A DNA stretch of 64,000 nt, from positions 620,001 to 684,000 of the forward strand of contig CANMQE010000002.1 of assembly GCA_947499975.1 (NCBI GenBank), read 5' to 3'. The notes beneath the pieces are model-generated. The model was given only the letters and a program-made list of their open reading frames with translations, was not told where the DNA came from and did not search any database. The stretch's first letter is position 1. Each line of letters opens with the position of its first letter. The DNA comes from an uncultured Sphingomonadaceae bacterium (GTDB taxonomy: Bacteria; Pseudomonadota; Alphaproteobacteria; Sphingomonadales; Sphingomonadaceae). Shown piece after piece: positions 1 to 8,744 of the stretch. A program made the translations under genes and the position numbers.

Positions 1-399
1 AACATGGTCACCAAGTGGGGCATGAGCGAGAAGCTTGGTCCCCTACAGTACGAGCAGAGCCAGGAAGGCTATCTTGGCATGGGGCAGACCACGCGCACGA
101 TGGCGGGTGCCGAAACCAACAAGTTGATCGACCAGGAGATCAAGGATCTGGTGGAAGGCGCGCACAAGCGGGCAACCGATGTGCTCACCACGCATGAGGA
201 TCAGCTTCACCTTCTGGCCCAGGCGATGCTGGAATACGAGACGCTGACCGGCGACGAGATCAAGACCTTGCTGGATGACGGCAAGATCGATCGTCCCGAC
301 ACGCCTTCGGGTCCGGTTACGGTGAAGCCTGCGCAGGGATCCTCGATCCCCAAGGCTGGCAAGCGCTTTGGCGGCGGCGAAGCACCGCAGGGTGCATGA
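1..399 (+). CDS. ftsH: ATP-dependent zinc metalloprotease FtsH, C-terminal fragment
   Basis: The gene enters from the left edge, so only the last 132 codons are present. The opening residues NMVTKWGMSEKLGPL are the classic FtsH segment after the zinc-binding site, in the helical peptidase M41 domain. The tail (about residues 85-132) is Pro/Gly-rich and variable, as in other alphaproteobacteria. FtsH is a membrane-anchored AAA+ protease that degrades misfolded membrane proteins and short-lived regulators. The AAA and HEXXH motifs lie outside the window. A small lipoprotein gene follows within 20 bases and may be co-transcribed. Confidence 0.93.
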   Translation, partial: NMVTKWGMSEKLGPLQYEQSQEGYLGMGQTTRTMAGAETNKLIDQEIKDLVEGAHKRATDVLTTHEDQLHLLAQAMLEYETLTGDEIKTLLDDGKIDRPDTPSGPVTVKPAQGSSIPKAGKRFGGGEAPQGA

Positions 400-416
400 T
401 CGAAAGGATTGACGTG

Positions 417-692
417 ATGACGCACAAGCTGCTTCTGGTCGCCCTTGCCGCCCCCGCGGTGATGATGGCTGGCTGCTCCGAAGAAACACAGAGCAATGCT
501 GAGACGACCGCCGAGCGCGCTGCCGCGGATACAGCTGCCAATGCGGAGGTGGTCGGCAACGAACTGCGCGAAGGCGCGATCGTGGCTGCCGATGAAGTCA
601 GCGAGGGCGCGAGCGAACTGCGTGACGAACTGGCCGAGAATGACACCACCGACCCGAACGAGGGCGATGGCGAGCTGGACGGAACCGATTGA
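417..692 (+). CDS. small acidic lipoprotein, unknown function
   Basis: A 91-residue protein. A basic start (MTHK) leads into a hydrophobic stretch ending in the lipobox MAGC, so the mature protein should start at the Cys and be lipidated. The rest is Ala/Glu/Asp-rich and probably helical or disordered, with many AAD/EGA-type repeats. The start at 417 is chosen because GAAAGG lies about 10 bases upstream and it places the signal peptide at the N terminus; an in-frame ATG at 396 would overlap the ftsH stop as ATGA. No function is recognised. It is the last gene before a terminator. Confidence 0.75.
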   Translation: MTHKLLLVALAAPAVMMAGCSEETQSNAETTAERAAADTAANAEVVGNELREGAIVAADEVSEGASELRDELAENDTTDPNEGDGELDGTD

Positions 693-737
693 TCCGTCGC
701 GGATCGCGTGTTTTTCTATAGCAACGGAAAATCGAAC

Positions 738-769
738 GAGGCGGTGCAGCGATGCGCCGCCTCTTTCAT
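738..769 (+). terminator. intrinsic terminator after the lipoprotein gene
   Basis: The arms GAGGCGG and CCGCCTC form a stem extended inward by further pairs, followed by a short T-rich tract (TTTCATT). It sits between the lipoprotein stop and the next start. Confidence 0.6.
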
Positions 770-825
770 TCATGGTTCACGCTGCGCGATCAAAGTCGCT
801 ACCAATCTTCTGAAAGGAAAATGCC

Positions 826-1212
826 ATGCGCAAATGGTTTGCAGCAGCACTGATCCCGGCAATGCTCGCACCCGCGGCAGCCCATGCACAGGACATGCGG
901 CTCGATACGTTTCTCGAGAAGGCGGAACGGCTGGAGCGGCGCGGCCCCCTCGCGCTGTTCTCCAGCGATATTGGCCTGCTGAAAGGCGAGGTAGAGGCGA
1001 GTGGCGAGCTTTACCGCCAGAGAATTGCGGCAGACCGCGCAGCGGGAAGGGCGGCGCACAGTTGTCCGCCGCCACGGGGCAGCGACGGCGCTGCGCTGAA
1101 TTCGGATGATCTGCTGGCCCATTTCCGCAGCTATCCCGCCAGCCGCCGCTCCGCGATCAGCGTGCGTCAGGCGTTCTTCGACATGATGCAACGCCGCTTT
1201 CCCTGCAACTGA
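826..1212 (+). CDS. exported hypothetical protein
   Basis: A 128-residue protein with a clear signal peptide (MRKWFAAALIPAMLAPAAAHAQ, cleavage after AHA). GAAAGGAAA sits a few bases upstream of the ATG. The mature part has a helical segment (DTFLEKAERLERR) and two cysteines, one mid-protein in a SCPP motif and one at the C terminus (FPCN), which could pair in the periplasm. It resembles small sphingomonad periplasmic proteins of unknown role. It converges on the DUF3667 gene with a gap of only six bases. Confidence 0.7.
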   Translation: MRKWFAAALIPAMLAPAAAHAQDMRLDTFLEKAERLERRGPLALFSSDIGLLKGEVEASGELYRQRIAADRAAGRAAHSCPPPRGSDGAALNSDDLLAHFRSYPASRRSAISVRQAFFDMMQRRFPCN

Positions 1213-1218
1213 TTGTCC

Positions 1219-2397
1219 TCAGAACAGGCCGAGCAGGAGCAGCAGTTGCACGAAAAGCGCGACGATGATCCAGATGAAAGCACTGAGCACCAGCAGTCTC
1301 CAGAACGCTGAAAAGCGCCGCAGGTCGTAAGCTCCGCGCAATTGCTTGTAGAGGTGGATCGGCGGTATCAGCAGCACCGCCAGGGTCGAGATGCTGCCGG
1401 GCACGCCGATCAGTCCCGCGACCGAGGCGAGAATGAACAGCAGTGTCATGAAGCTGAGGGAATAGGTGACGAAGATCGCGTGATCGTAGGCACCGAAACG
1501 CCGTTTCCAGAAGAACAGCAGCCAGACGAAGGGTATGGAGATCGGTATCAGGAGCCAGGAGAACTTGTAGGCGTTCGCCTGCAGCTTGTAGAGCATCAGG
1601 CCCGGGTTCTCGGTCCATTTGCCAATGGCCTTGTCGATGAAAGCGATGCCCGTTCCCTCGCGGGTGGTGTCTGACAGATCTGCGCGTACGACGGGATCCG
1701 ATTGGGTAGCAGTTTCCGACTGGGCGTCGGTCACCGCCTCAGCCTCACCCTCGGCCTCGTCGCCTCCCACGCCGTCCCTGAAGCCGTCGGCGAAATCTTG
1801 CAGAACGGATCGCTCCGCAGCAGCCCCTTCGCCCAGCATCTGTTCGAGAACGCGGATGTTACCTAGCGTTTCCTCACGCTCCTGGGGCGTCAGGTCGCCG
1901 CTGGCAATCCGTTCCCGCGCGGCCGCGATCTGCTCGGCCACGGCCTCGTTCGCGGTTTCCACGCTGTCCTCAGCCACCATGCCGTTGCCAAGATCGGTTG
2001 GCGCCGTGAAGCCCAGCACCTGGAATACGGCGAACATCAGGAAGACGCTGAAGAGAAACAGCGCCATCGGTGAAACGAACCGTGCCCGCTCACCTTCGAT
2101 ATAGCGCCGCGTCAGGCCGCCCGGTTTGAATGCGAGCATCGGCAGGGTGCGCCACAGCTTGCCTTCGAAATGCAGCGCGCCGTGCAGCAGGTCATGCATG
2201 AAGGCGCCGATGGTGCGATGCAGGTGGCCCCGCTGCCCGCAGGCATGGCAATATGCACCGGTGAGCGGCGTGCCGCAGTTAAGGCATTTTTCCGGCTGAT
2301 CAGGATGCGGATCCTTGGCACCGTCATCAGGATCGAGAGCGCGTGCGAAAAGGCCGCCCTCGGCAGCTGATCCCAGGCCTCCGATTATATCGCTCAT
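1219..2397 (-). CDS. DUF3667 membrane protein with N-terminal zinc ribbon
   Basis: A 392-residue protein. Residues about 38-56 hold two CxxC pairs (CLNCGTPLTGAYCHACGQR), a zinc-ribbon-like knuckle. The following conserved block (GAFMHDLLHGALHFEGKLWRT) and the FKPGGLTRRYIEGERARFVSP signature are typical of DUF3667. Next come one transmembrane helix, an acidic linker (about 140-265) rich in Glu, Ala and Gln, and several C-terminal helices near 290-390. It is an inner-membrane protein of unknown function. The zinc-binding role is inferred from the Cys spacing. Confidence 0.85.
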   Translation of the reverse strand: MSDIIGGLGSAAEGGLFARALDPDDGAKDPHPDQPEKCLNCGTPLTGAYCHACGQRGHLHRTIGAFMHDLLHGALHFEGKLWRTLPMLAFKPGGLTRRYIEGERARFVSPMALFLFSVFLMFAVFQVLGFTAPTDLGNGMVAEDSVETANEAVAEQIAAARERIASGDLTPQEREETLGNIRVLEQMLGEGAAAERSVLQDFADGFRDGVGGDEAEGEAEAVTDAQSETATQSDPVVRADLSDTTREGTGIAFIDKAIGKWTENPGLMLYKLQANAYKFSWLLIPISIPFVWLLFFWKRRFGAYDHAIFVTYSLSFMTLLFILASVAGLIGVPGSISTLAVLLIPPIHLYKQLRGAYDLRRFSAFWRLLVLSAFIWIIVALFVQLLLLLGLF

Positions 2398-2505
2398 GCG
2401 GTTTCACCCCCGACCGTCCTCACGCAACCTAACGACGCCAGCCATTCCCGTCGAGACGGAACAAAAGGAGACCGACGATGGTTGATCGGGAAAGGAGATT
2501 ATCGA

Positions 2506-2739
2506 ATGAGTGCCCCGACCCCCAATGCCCATCCCAAGTCCGATCCGGTATCCAATGCCGAGAAGAAACCATCCAACTGGACCACGGGCGACGAGAAGAT
2601 GACTGGCGCGCAGGCCAGCTACCTGAAGACGCTGTGCGAGGAAGCCGGCCAGCCCGAAGCCTATGACCCCGAACTGACGAAAGCCGATGCGTCGAAACGT
2701 ATCGACGAGATGCAGGCGGTGACGGGCAGGGGGAGCTGA
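2506..2739 (+). CDS. DUF3072 family small protein
   Basis: A 77-residue soluble protein. The C-terminal half (MTGAQASYLKTLCEEAGQP, then DPELTKADASKRIDEMQ) matches the DUF3072 pattern, a short helical domain whose TGAQASYLKTL stretch suggests a SAP/HeH-like fold. The N terminus is polar and disordered. The start at 2506 is chosen because AAAGGAGATT lies about seven bases upstream. Function is not known. A strong terminator follows. Confidence 0.82.
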   Translation: MSAPTPNAHPKSDPVSNAEKKPSNWTTGDEKMTGAQASYLKTLCEEAGQPEAYDPELTKADASKRIDEMQAVTGRGS

Positions 2740-2753
2740 GCGAATCGCATCAC

Positions 2754-2800
2754 ACGAACAAAAAGGGCCGCGCCTCGCAGCGCAGCCCTTTTTTGTTCGT
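2754..2800. terminator. bidirectional terminator between DUF3072 gene and rpoZ
   Basis: Long near-perfect arms ACGAACAAAAAGGGC and GCCCTTTTTTGTTCGT flank a short loop. A/T tracts inside the arms give a T-run in both directions. It lies between two convergent genes, as expected for a shared terminator. Confidence 0.88.
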
Positions 2801-2821
2801 GCTTGCCTGATCGCTGTCTGA

Positions 2822-3166
2822 TCAGCCGTCGTAATCGGCGCCGATCGAAGTGGAACGCGTGGGTGCGGCGGCGGACAGGCGCATGGCCTCTGCCGACTGA
2901 CTCAGCGAACCGACCTCATCAGCCTCGTCCTCTTCATCGGGAAGGACGCGCTGCAGTGATTGCACCAGCGATTCCTGCAGGTGCTTGGGCTTTACCGTCT
3001 GCTCTGCAATCTCGCGCAGGGCCACGACGGGGTTCTTGTCCCGGTCGCGATCAACGGTCATTTCTGCGCCGCCAGAGATCTCGCGCGCCCGCTGGGCAGC
3101 CAGCAGGACGAGGTCAAAACGGTTGGGAACTTTGTCGACGCAATCTTCGACTGTAACGCGCGCCAT
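2822..3166 (-). CDS. rpoZ: DNA-directed RNA polymerase omega subunit
   Basis: A 114-residue protein starting [13 protein letters not shown], followed by [19 protein letters not shown] and [11 protein letters not shown], the hallmark omega sequences. Omega assists beta-prime folding and RNA polymerase assembly. The ATG at 3166 has GGAG about six bases upstream and gives the family's usual N terminus; a GTG two codons earlier is possible. The acidic C-terminal tail ([10 protein letters not shown] onward) is longer than in E. coli, as in related alphaproteobacteria. Confidence 0.96.
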   Translation of the reverse strand: MARVTVEDCVDKVPNRFDLVLLAAQRAREISGGAEMTVDRDRDKNPVVALREIAEQTVKPKHLQESLVQSLQRVLPDEEDEADEVGSLSQSAEAMRLSAAAPTRSTSIGADYDG

Positions 3167-3267
3167 AGGCACTCCGGAAGGTTAGGTGTTTCGGAAAGCG
3201 CCCCATCTATGCCCGGGAACCCGTTTCGTCAAGGTTTCCCTTAGCGCTCACCGTGCTAACAGGCGGG

Positions 3268-4431
3268 ATGGACGATGTCAGCGCCTATCGTGATCCGCAG
3301 CCCTTTTCGGCCGAGGCGCAGGGGCTATCCTTCACCTTCTTTCCGGCGGGCAAGGATCGGCGCAAGGCGCTGCTGGAAATCGTGGAGGAGGCGCAGGAAA
3401 GCCTGAAGGTGGCTTTCTATATCTTCGCCAAGGATCAGATCGGCAATGAAATGCGCGAGGCGCTGGTAGAGGCGGCCCGGCGCGGCGTGGATGTGACGCT
3501 GATCGTGGATGGCTTCGGCTCGGAAGCGGACGAAGAGTTCTTCAAGGAGCTGACAGATGCTGGCGGCACGTTCCTCTGCTTCATGGCCAAGTGGTCGCGC
3601 CGCGCGCTCATCCGAAATCATCAGAAGATCCTTGTGGCCGATGACAGGGTGGCAATGCTCGGCGGCTTCAATATCGAGGACGACTATTTTGCCCCGCCCG
3701 AACAGAACGGCTGGAATGACCTGGGATTCCGGCTGGAAGGCGAGGTCGTGGAGCGGGTTTCGCAATGGTTCACCGAACTGGTCGAATGGGCTGGCGACGA
3801 TGATGCCCAGTTCCGCGATATCCGCCACCGCGTGCGCAACTGGAATGCTGGCGACGGCCCGGTGCAACTGCTGATCGGCGGGCCGACGAAGGGTCTTTCA
3901 TCATGGGCGCGCAGCGTCAGCAACGATCTGATCGAGGGTGACCGGCTGGACATGATGATGGCCTATTTCTCGCCCAACACCCGCCTCAGGAAACGCATCC
4001 GCCAGATCGCGCGCAAGGGCCAGACGAACCTGCTGCTGGCGGGCAAGAGCGACAATGGCGCGACCATCGGTGCCAGCCGCGCTTTGTACAAGAGCCTGCT
4101 AAGATCGGGCGCGGAGATCTACGAATTCCAGCCGTGCAAGCTGCATACGAAGCTGATCGTGCTGGACGATGCCGTTTACATGGGCAGCGCCAATTTCGAC
4201 ATGCGCAGCCTCTATGTGAACCTGGAAATCGTGCTGCGGATCGAGGATGCCGAACTGGCGGAGCGGATGCGCGAGTTCATCAAGGACCATGTCCCCGCCA
4301 GCGAACACGTGACGCAGGAAATGCACCGTCGCCGGATGACGCCTTGGACGCGGGCGAAATGGTGGGCGAGCTGGTTCCTCGTATCGGTGGTGGATTACAC
4401 CGTCAGCAGGAAGCTGAACCTGGGGCTGTAA
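3268..4431 (+). CDS. phospholipase D-type cardiolipin synthase family protein
   Basis: A 387-residue protein with two PLD catalytic motifs: HQKILVADD (His about 118) and HTKLIVLDD (His about 293), each followed by a GGFN or GSANFD segment. This is the bacterial cardiolipin synthase/phosphatidyltransferase arrangement, joining phosphatidylglycerol-type lipids. Unlike ClsA there are no N-terminal transmembrane helices, so it resembles the ClsB/ClsC type. The C terminus has an amphipathic or membrane-contacting stretch (WWASWFLVSVV). The start is uncertain: GTG 3253 is also in frame and neither start has a good Shine-Dalgarno sequence. Confidence 0.88.
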   Translation: MDDVSAYRDPQPFSAEAQGLSFTFFPAGKDRRKALLEIVEEAQESLKVAFYIFAKDQIGNEMREALVEAARRGVDVTLIVDGFGSEADEEFFKELTDAGGTFLCFMAKWSRRALIRNHQKILVADDRVAMLGGFNIEDDYFAPPEQNGWNDLGFRLEGEVVERVSQWFTELVEWAGDDDAQFRDIRHRVRNWNAGDGPVQLLIGGPTKGLSSWARSVSNDLIEGDRLDMMMAYFSPNTRLRKRIRQIARKGQTNLLLAGKSDNGATIGASRALYKSLLRSGAEIYEFQPCKLHTKLIVLDDAVYMGSANFDMRSLYVNLEIVLRIEDAELAERMREFIKDHVPASEHVTQEMHRRRMTPWTRAKWWASWFLVSVVDYTVSRKLNLGL

Positions 4432-4437
4432 GCCGTC

Positions 4438-4647
4438 TCAATGTGCGGTTGGTGCGCGGTTTGGCCGCCGTCGATCGGATGCCGCGCTGCGCATATTCCA
4501 CCGCGCAATTGGCCGCCATGTTGGGATCGGATCAGGGCACCGGCGGATGCAGTCTTTGAAGATGGTGCCGCCGCCTACGTCCAGGAAATGGCGGATTTCC
4601 GACTGTATTGAATACCACACGCCTTCGAAATCGAGGTCGATCACCAT
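4438..4647 (-). CDS. possible small protein downstream of dnaB
   Basis: The stretch between the PLD gene and dnaB holds a 69-codon reverse-strand ORF starting MVIDLDFEGVWYSIQ. Its first 35 or so codons have the G/C-ending third positions typical of this genome. The second half is Arg/Pro-rich and loses that character, so the gene may be frameshifted near 4510-4530 or may not be real. No good ribosome binding site is visible. It lies just after dnaB on the same strand. No family is recognised. Confidence 0.3.
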   Translation of the reverse strand: MVIDLDFEGVWYSIQSEIRHFLDVGGGTIFKDCIRRCPDPIPTWRPIARWNMRSAASDRRRPNRAPTAH

Positions 4648-4715
4648 GTCGCGTTCGTCGTCCGGGCCGCGATTCGTCGGCCAGCGTTGCTTCCTCGTAT
4701 CCGGCAGGCGCCCGA

Positions 4716-6236
4716 TTACTCGTAACCGTAGTCCGAATAATCCTTCATGTTGGGCGAGGTGAACTTGGTGAACTCGCTCTGGAACAGCAGCGGCACGTTG
4801 CCGGTGGAGCCGTGGCGCTGCTTTGCAACGATCAGCGTGGCCTTGTTGCGCAGCTCCAGATAACGGTCTTCCCAGGTGCGGTACTTTTCCTTGTCCGCCT
4901 CGGAGCTGGTCTCGCTCGGCATCTCGGGGCGCAGGGCTTCGTGGTAGTAATCGGCGCGGAAGATGAACCACACCATGTCGGCGTCCTGCTCGATAGAGCC
5001 GGATTCGCGCAGGTCGGAAAGCATCGGGCGCTTGTCCTCGCGCTGCTCCACCGCACGGCTCAGCTGGGAAAGCGCGATCACCGGCACCTGCAGCTCCTTG
5101 GCCAAAGTCTTCAGGCCACGGCTGATTTCCGAAATTTCGTTCACGCGGTTATCGCTGGCGCGGCCCGACCCCTGCAGCAGTTGCAGATAGTCGACCACGA
5201 TCAGCCCGATATCGTGCCGCCGCTTCAGCCGCCTTGCGCGGGTGCGCAGGGCGGAGATGGAGAGCGCGGGCGTATCGTCGATATACAGCGGCAGCTCGGC
5301 CAATTTCTGCGCGGCATAGGAAAGTTTCTGGAACTCGTCGCGCTTCAGGCTGCCCGAACGCAGTGCCTCGGAAGAAATTTCCGCCTGCTCTGCCAGGATA
5401 CGCGTGGCGAGCTGATCGGCACTCATTTCCAGGCTGAAGAATGCCGCGGGCGCGCCGTAATTGTGCGGGCCGCCGTCGCGCTGGTAGCGCAAGTGTTCTT
5501 CCGCGCAGTTGAAGGCAATATTCATCGCCAGCGACGATTTGCCCATGCCGGGACGGCCGGCCAGGATCACCAGATCCGAATTGTGCAGGCCGGCGGTCTT
5601 GTTGTCGATGGTTTCAAGCCCGGTGGTCTTGCCCGACAGCTTGCCACCGGAATTCATCGCGGCTTCCACAAGGCGGATCGCTTCCATCGACGCGCTGCGA
5701 AAGGCGATGCCTGCCTTCTCGGTCGTCGCGCCTTCTGCCACTTCGAAAAGGCGCGCTTCCGCCATCTCGATCTGGCGTTGCGGCTCCACCTCTTCCGAGG
5801 TGTCCAGCGCGCCTTCCACCAGTTCGCGGCCTACGCCCACCAGTTCGCGCAGCAGGGCCAGATCGTAGATCTGCTTTGCCAGTTCGCGCGGGGCCAGCAG
5901 GCCTTGCCCATCCGCCGTCAACTGCGCCAGATAACCGGTGCCGCCCAGCTCGGCCAGTGTCTCGTCGCCCTCGAAATAGGGCTTCAGCGTGACCGGCGTC
6001 ACCACCATCTGGCGATCTACCAGCGTCACGATCCGATCGTAGATACGGCCGTGGATCGGCGCGAAGAAATGGCCGGCGCGCAGTTCGATCGGCAATTCTT
6101 CCAGCACACGGTTATCGATCAGCACGGCACCCAGGAAAGCGGCTTCCGCCTCCAGGTTTGCAGGCAGGGTGCGGCCCTGTTCGCCAATTTTCTTCGCGCT
6201 GGATTCGGAACGGATCAGGAGGTCTTCTTCGGCCAT
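4716..6236 (-). CDS. dnaB: replicative DNA helicase DnaB
   Basis: A 506-residue protein with an N-terminal helical domain (about 25-130, LPANLEAEAAFLGAVLID) that binds primase, then a RecA-like ATPase domain with Walker A GRPGMGKS (about 227-234) and Walker B (GLIVVDYLQLL). The DnaB signature SQLSRAVEQR and the finger motif SDLRESGSIEQDAD are present. The hexamer unwinds DNA at the replication fork. It is transcribed alone, and its upstream region carries a near-consensus DnaA box. Confidence 0.97.
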   Translation of the reverse strand: MAEEDLLIRSESSAKKIGEQGRTLPANLEAEAAFLGAVLIDNRVLEELPIELRAGHFFAPIHGRIYDRIVTLVDRQMVVTPVTLKPYFEGDETLAELGGTGYLAQLTADGQGLLAPRELAKQIYDLALLRELVGVGRELVEGALDTSEEVEPQRQIEMAEARLFEVAEGATTEKAGIAFRSASMEAIRLVEAAMNSGGKLSGKTTGLETIDNKTAGLHNSDLVILAGRPGMGKSSLAMNIAFNCAEEHLRYQRDGGPHNYGAPAAFFSLEMSADQLATRILAEQAEISSEALRSGSLKRDEFQKLSYAAQKLAELPLYIDDTPALSISALRTRARRLKRRHDIGLIVVDYLQLLQGSGRASDNRVNEISEISRGLKTLAKELQVPVIALSQLSRAVEQREDKRPMLSDLRESGSIEQDADMVWFIFRADYYHEALRPEMPSETSSEADKEKYRTWEDRYLELRNKATLIVAKQRHGSTGNVPLLFQSEFTKFTSPNMKDYSDYGYE

Positions 6237-6303
6237 GGCAGCGTGATGGGCGAGAGCGCCGGTTACTGCAAGGCCATGGTCTGCAATACAGCGTGCACCA
6301 CCC

Positions 6304-6312
6304 TGTGGATAG
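6304..6312. promoter_or_regulatory. near-consensus DnaA box upstream of dnaB
   Basis: TGTGGATAG differs by one base from the DnaA box complement TGTGGATAA. It is 68 bases upstream of the dnaB start, so DnaA could influence dnaB expression. A single box this short could also be chance. Confidence 0.35.
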
Positions 6313-6384
6313 CGTGGAGAATGATTGGGTTACGCGCTATTGCCATTGAATGCCGCCGCCTGCTGGGGCAGGAAAGGCCCGGAT

Positions 6385-6876
6385 ATGGATCAGGATACCA
6401 CCAACCGCATCGAGGCCATCACGCTGGATGAAGCCACCGTGATCGCGCGCAGCGACGATATCGAGAAAGAGCGCGAGGTGGCGCTGCGCGATCTGGTGGA
6501 AGAGAATGCCTTCAAACCTGTAAGGGCGACGCAGGACGGGCAGCAAGGCCCGTGGCACGTGCATCTTGAAGTCGTGGAAGGAATGCTGGCCTGGCACCTG
6601 ACGGATGCCAGCGGACAGCCCGCCGGCACCATCGGCCTTGGCATGGCGCGGATGCGCCGGGCGATCCGAGATTATTTCGCTATCTGTGACAGTTATTACA
6701 AGGCGCTGCGTCGAGCGTCCGCGCAAGAGATCGAGACAATCGACATGGCGCGGCGCGGCATTCACGATCGTGGCACACGCCATCTGCTGGATGCCCTTGA
6801 AGGCAAGGTGGAAACCGATTTTGAAACCGCACGGCGGCTTTTCACCTTGATTTGCGTACTGCATATCAAGGGCTGA
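6385..6876 (+). CDS. UPF0262 family protein
   Basis: A 163-residue protein matching the alphaproteobacterial UPF0262 family: I-T-L-DEATVIARSDDIEKEREVA near the N terminus, a central RMRRAIRDYFAICDSYYKA segment and a C-terminal MARRGIHDRGTRHLLDALEGK-type block. No signal peptide or membrane span is present. The start at 6385 is preferred because GGAAAGG lies about eight bases upstream and the length then fits the family. Function is unknown. The GH25-like gene follows after 18 bases and may be co-transcribed. Confidence 0.9.
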   Translation: MDQDTTNRIEAITLDEATVIARSDDIEKEREVALRDLVEENAFKPVRATQDGQQGPWHVHLEVVEGMLAWHLTDASGQPAGTIGLGMARMRRAIRDYFAICDSYYKALRRASAQEIETIDMARRGIHDRGTRHLLDALEGKVETDFETARRLFTLICVLHIKG

Positions 6877-6894
6877 TTCGAATTTCGGGATTTC

Positions 6895-7593
6895 ATGGGT
6901 CGAACGCGTAAAACCGTATGGCGCTGGCGTATTGTCGCGCTTCTGCTGCTCGCTGCCATCGTGGCAGGGGGCTATGGCTGGTGGCGCGCCATCGGCTGGC
7001 AGCCGGCCCGCGCCGAATATCCGATGCAGGGGGTACTGGTGGGCGCGCGCGATGGCGCGGTGGATTTCAACGCCCTGCGCGCAACCGGGGCAGACTTCGT
7101 CTATCTGGAAGCCAGCGCCGGTGCGAAGGGGCGTGACGAGTTGTTCGGGCGCAATCTGGCCACCGTTGCCGATGCGCAGTTGCCACACGGCGTGGTGCAC
7201 GCCTTCGATCCATGCCTTCCGGCAGAGCGGCAGGCTGCCAATTTCGTCACCATCGTGCCGCGCGATGCGCAAATGCTGCCGCCTGCCATCGCGCTGGACA
7301 AACTGGCGAGCGAATGCGCCGATCCCATCGTTGAGGCGGGGCTGGAGAGCGAGCTGACGACTTTCATCAACCAGGTGGAGGGCCATGTTGGCCAGCCCGT
7401 GGTGCTGAAGATCGGCCCCGCGTTCGAGGCAGACCACGGCATCGCCGCTCGCATGGAGCGCAACCTCTGGCTCAACCGTGACTTCCTTGAGCCGGACTAT
7501 GCCGGCAGGCCGTGGACATTATGGACTGCCACGACCCATTTGAAAGGCGAAGGGGCCGATGGACCGCTGCGCTGGGTGGTGGTGCAGCCCTAA
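6895..7593 (+). CDS. GH25 lysozyme-fold protein with altered catalytic residues
   Basis: A 232-residue protein with one N-terminal transmembrane anchor (about 11-29) and a glycoside hydrolase 25-like domain. The pattern GVLVGARDGAVDFNALRATG, then DFVYLEASAG, follows the family's GxDVSxxQGxIDWxxVxxxG and FVxIKATEG layout. GH25 muramidases cut peptidoglycan with an Asp in the first motif and a DxE pair. Here the first Asp is Leu48 and the second motif reads LDKL (D135, L137), so the general acid Glu is missing. It may bind glycan without cleaving it, or use other residues. Confidence 0.78.
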   Translation: MGRTRKTVWRWRIVALLLLAAIVAGGYGWWRAIGWQPARAEYPMQGVLVGARDGAVDFNALRATGADFVYLEASAGAKGRDELFGRNLATVADAQLPHGVVHAFDPCLPAERQAANFVTIVPRDAQMLPPAIALDKLASECADPIVEAGLESELTTFINQVEGHVGQPVVLKIGPAFEADHGIAARMERNLWLNRDFLEPDYAGRPWTLWTATTHLKGEGADGPLRWVVVQP

Positions 7594-7598
7594 GGGTC

Positions 7599-8744
7599 CT
7601 ATTTCTTCGGCGTATCAAGCCATTCCACCAAGGCAGCAAGGCACTCTCGCGCCAGCAGCTTGCAGCGTTCCGGGCTCCATCCCTGCTCAAGATCGGGCAT
7701 GTCGTCATTATCCTTGAACGGCATTTCCAGCGTCATCGCGCAAGCGCCGTAGCGTTCGGCCACCTGGTTCGTGCTGATCGCAAGGTTGGCCGTGCCGGGC
7801 GCGGACTTCGGATAGCCCTTGACCGTCTGGAAATCGGGCGTGCGCCGGTTCAGAATTCGCTGGTAGCTATACATACGCTCACCCTGCTCGTCGCTCCACG
7901 AAGGAATACCCTCGAAGCCCGCCAGGAACACAGCGGCAATGGCTTCGTCGCCATGCACATCCATCGCGAAGTCCACGCCGCTTTCATCCATCGCATTGCG
8001 AATGGCGAGCACTTCGGGCGATTCTTCGGCCGTGGGTTCGGCCCATTCGCGATTGAGGTTCACGCCATCGGCATTGGTGCGTAAGTGGCCGCGGAAGCTG
8101 CCGTCGGGATTGCAGTTGGGCACCACATGCACGCGGCATTTGTCGCGCAGCGCGCGTCCCACCACGTCAGCAGGGTCGGTCAGCACTTCTAGCGCGCCTT
8201 CCATCCACCATTCCGCCATGCTTTCGCCCGGATGCTGGCGGGCATAGAGCCAAACCTGCGTATCACCCGTGCCCATTTCCAGGCAGTCGAGCGTGCGGCC
8301 GTCCAGTGTTTCGCCGAGGCGGCGATAGTCAACGCCCTCGCTCTGCGCGGCGGCGGCCACCAGATCATTGTGCCGTTCCATCGAATAGGGCGCGAAATAG
8401 GCGAACCACACAACGTCCGATGCGGGCGTGTACCGGATCGTCAGCGTGCCGTTGCCCGCGCTCTTGTCATAGGAGGATTCGGCACGGCCCCAGTATTGCC
8501 GATCTTCGGAAACGGCGGCGTTGTAGCCGGGCCATCCTTCTGGATAGGCGCTGCTGGCAAGCTGATCGATCGTCAGCACCAGTTCGCGGCCCGCCGCGCC
8601 GGAGACGCGGAAGTGAAACCATTGTGCAAACTCGCTGTTGCGATCGGTGGGGATGCGCAAATGCGCGCGGGCCCCGTCAACCGAGACGACCTCAATGTTG
8701 CCGCTGTCGAAAGCGGCGTCGATCATGATATCAGATGTAGTCAT
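7599..8744 (-). CDS. M14-family zinc carboxypeptidase (cytosolic carboxypeptidase-like)
   Basis: A 381-residue protein. An N-terminal beta-sandwich (about 10-130; [26 protein letters not shown]) precedes a zinc peptidase domain with metal ligands HPGE and the later His in [30 protein letters not shown] is the M14 substrate-binding block, and a Glu near the C terminus (MTLEMPF) fits the catalytic base. The domain order matches the cytosolic carboxypeptidase-like M14 subfamily. No signal peptide is present. The ATG overlaps the preceding DUF4136 stop as ATGA, so translation is probably coupled. Confidence 0.88.
   Translation of the reverse strand: MTTSDIMIDAAFDSGNIEVVSVDGARAHLRIPTDRNSEFAQWFHFRVSGAAGRELVLTIDQLASSAYPEGWPGYNAAVSEDRQYWGRAESSYDKSAGNGTLTIRYTPASDVVWFAYFAPYSMERHNDLVAAAAQSEGVDYRRLGETLDGRTLDCLEMGTGDTQVWLYARQHPGESMAEWWMEGALEVLTDPADVVGRALRDKCRVHVVPNCNPDGSFRGHLRTNADGVNLNREWAEPTAEESPEVLAIRNAMDESGVDFAMDVHGDEAIAAVFLAGFEGIPSWSDEQGERMYSYQRILNRRTPDFQTVKGYPKSAPGTANLAISTNQVAERYGACAMTLEMPFKDNDDMPDLEQGWSPERCKLLARECLAALVEWLDTPKK

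Noticed and set aside
4608..6431. 607-codon forward ORF opposite dnaB
   Set aside because: An antisense shadow of dnaB caused by high GC at third positions; His/Gln-rich with no domain.
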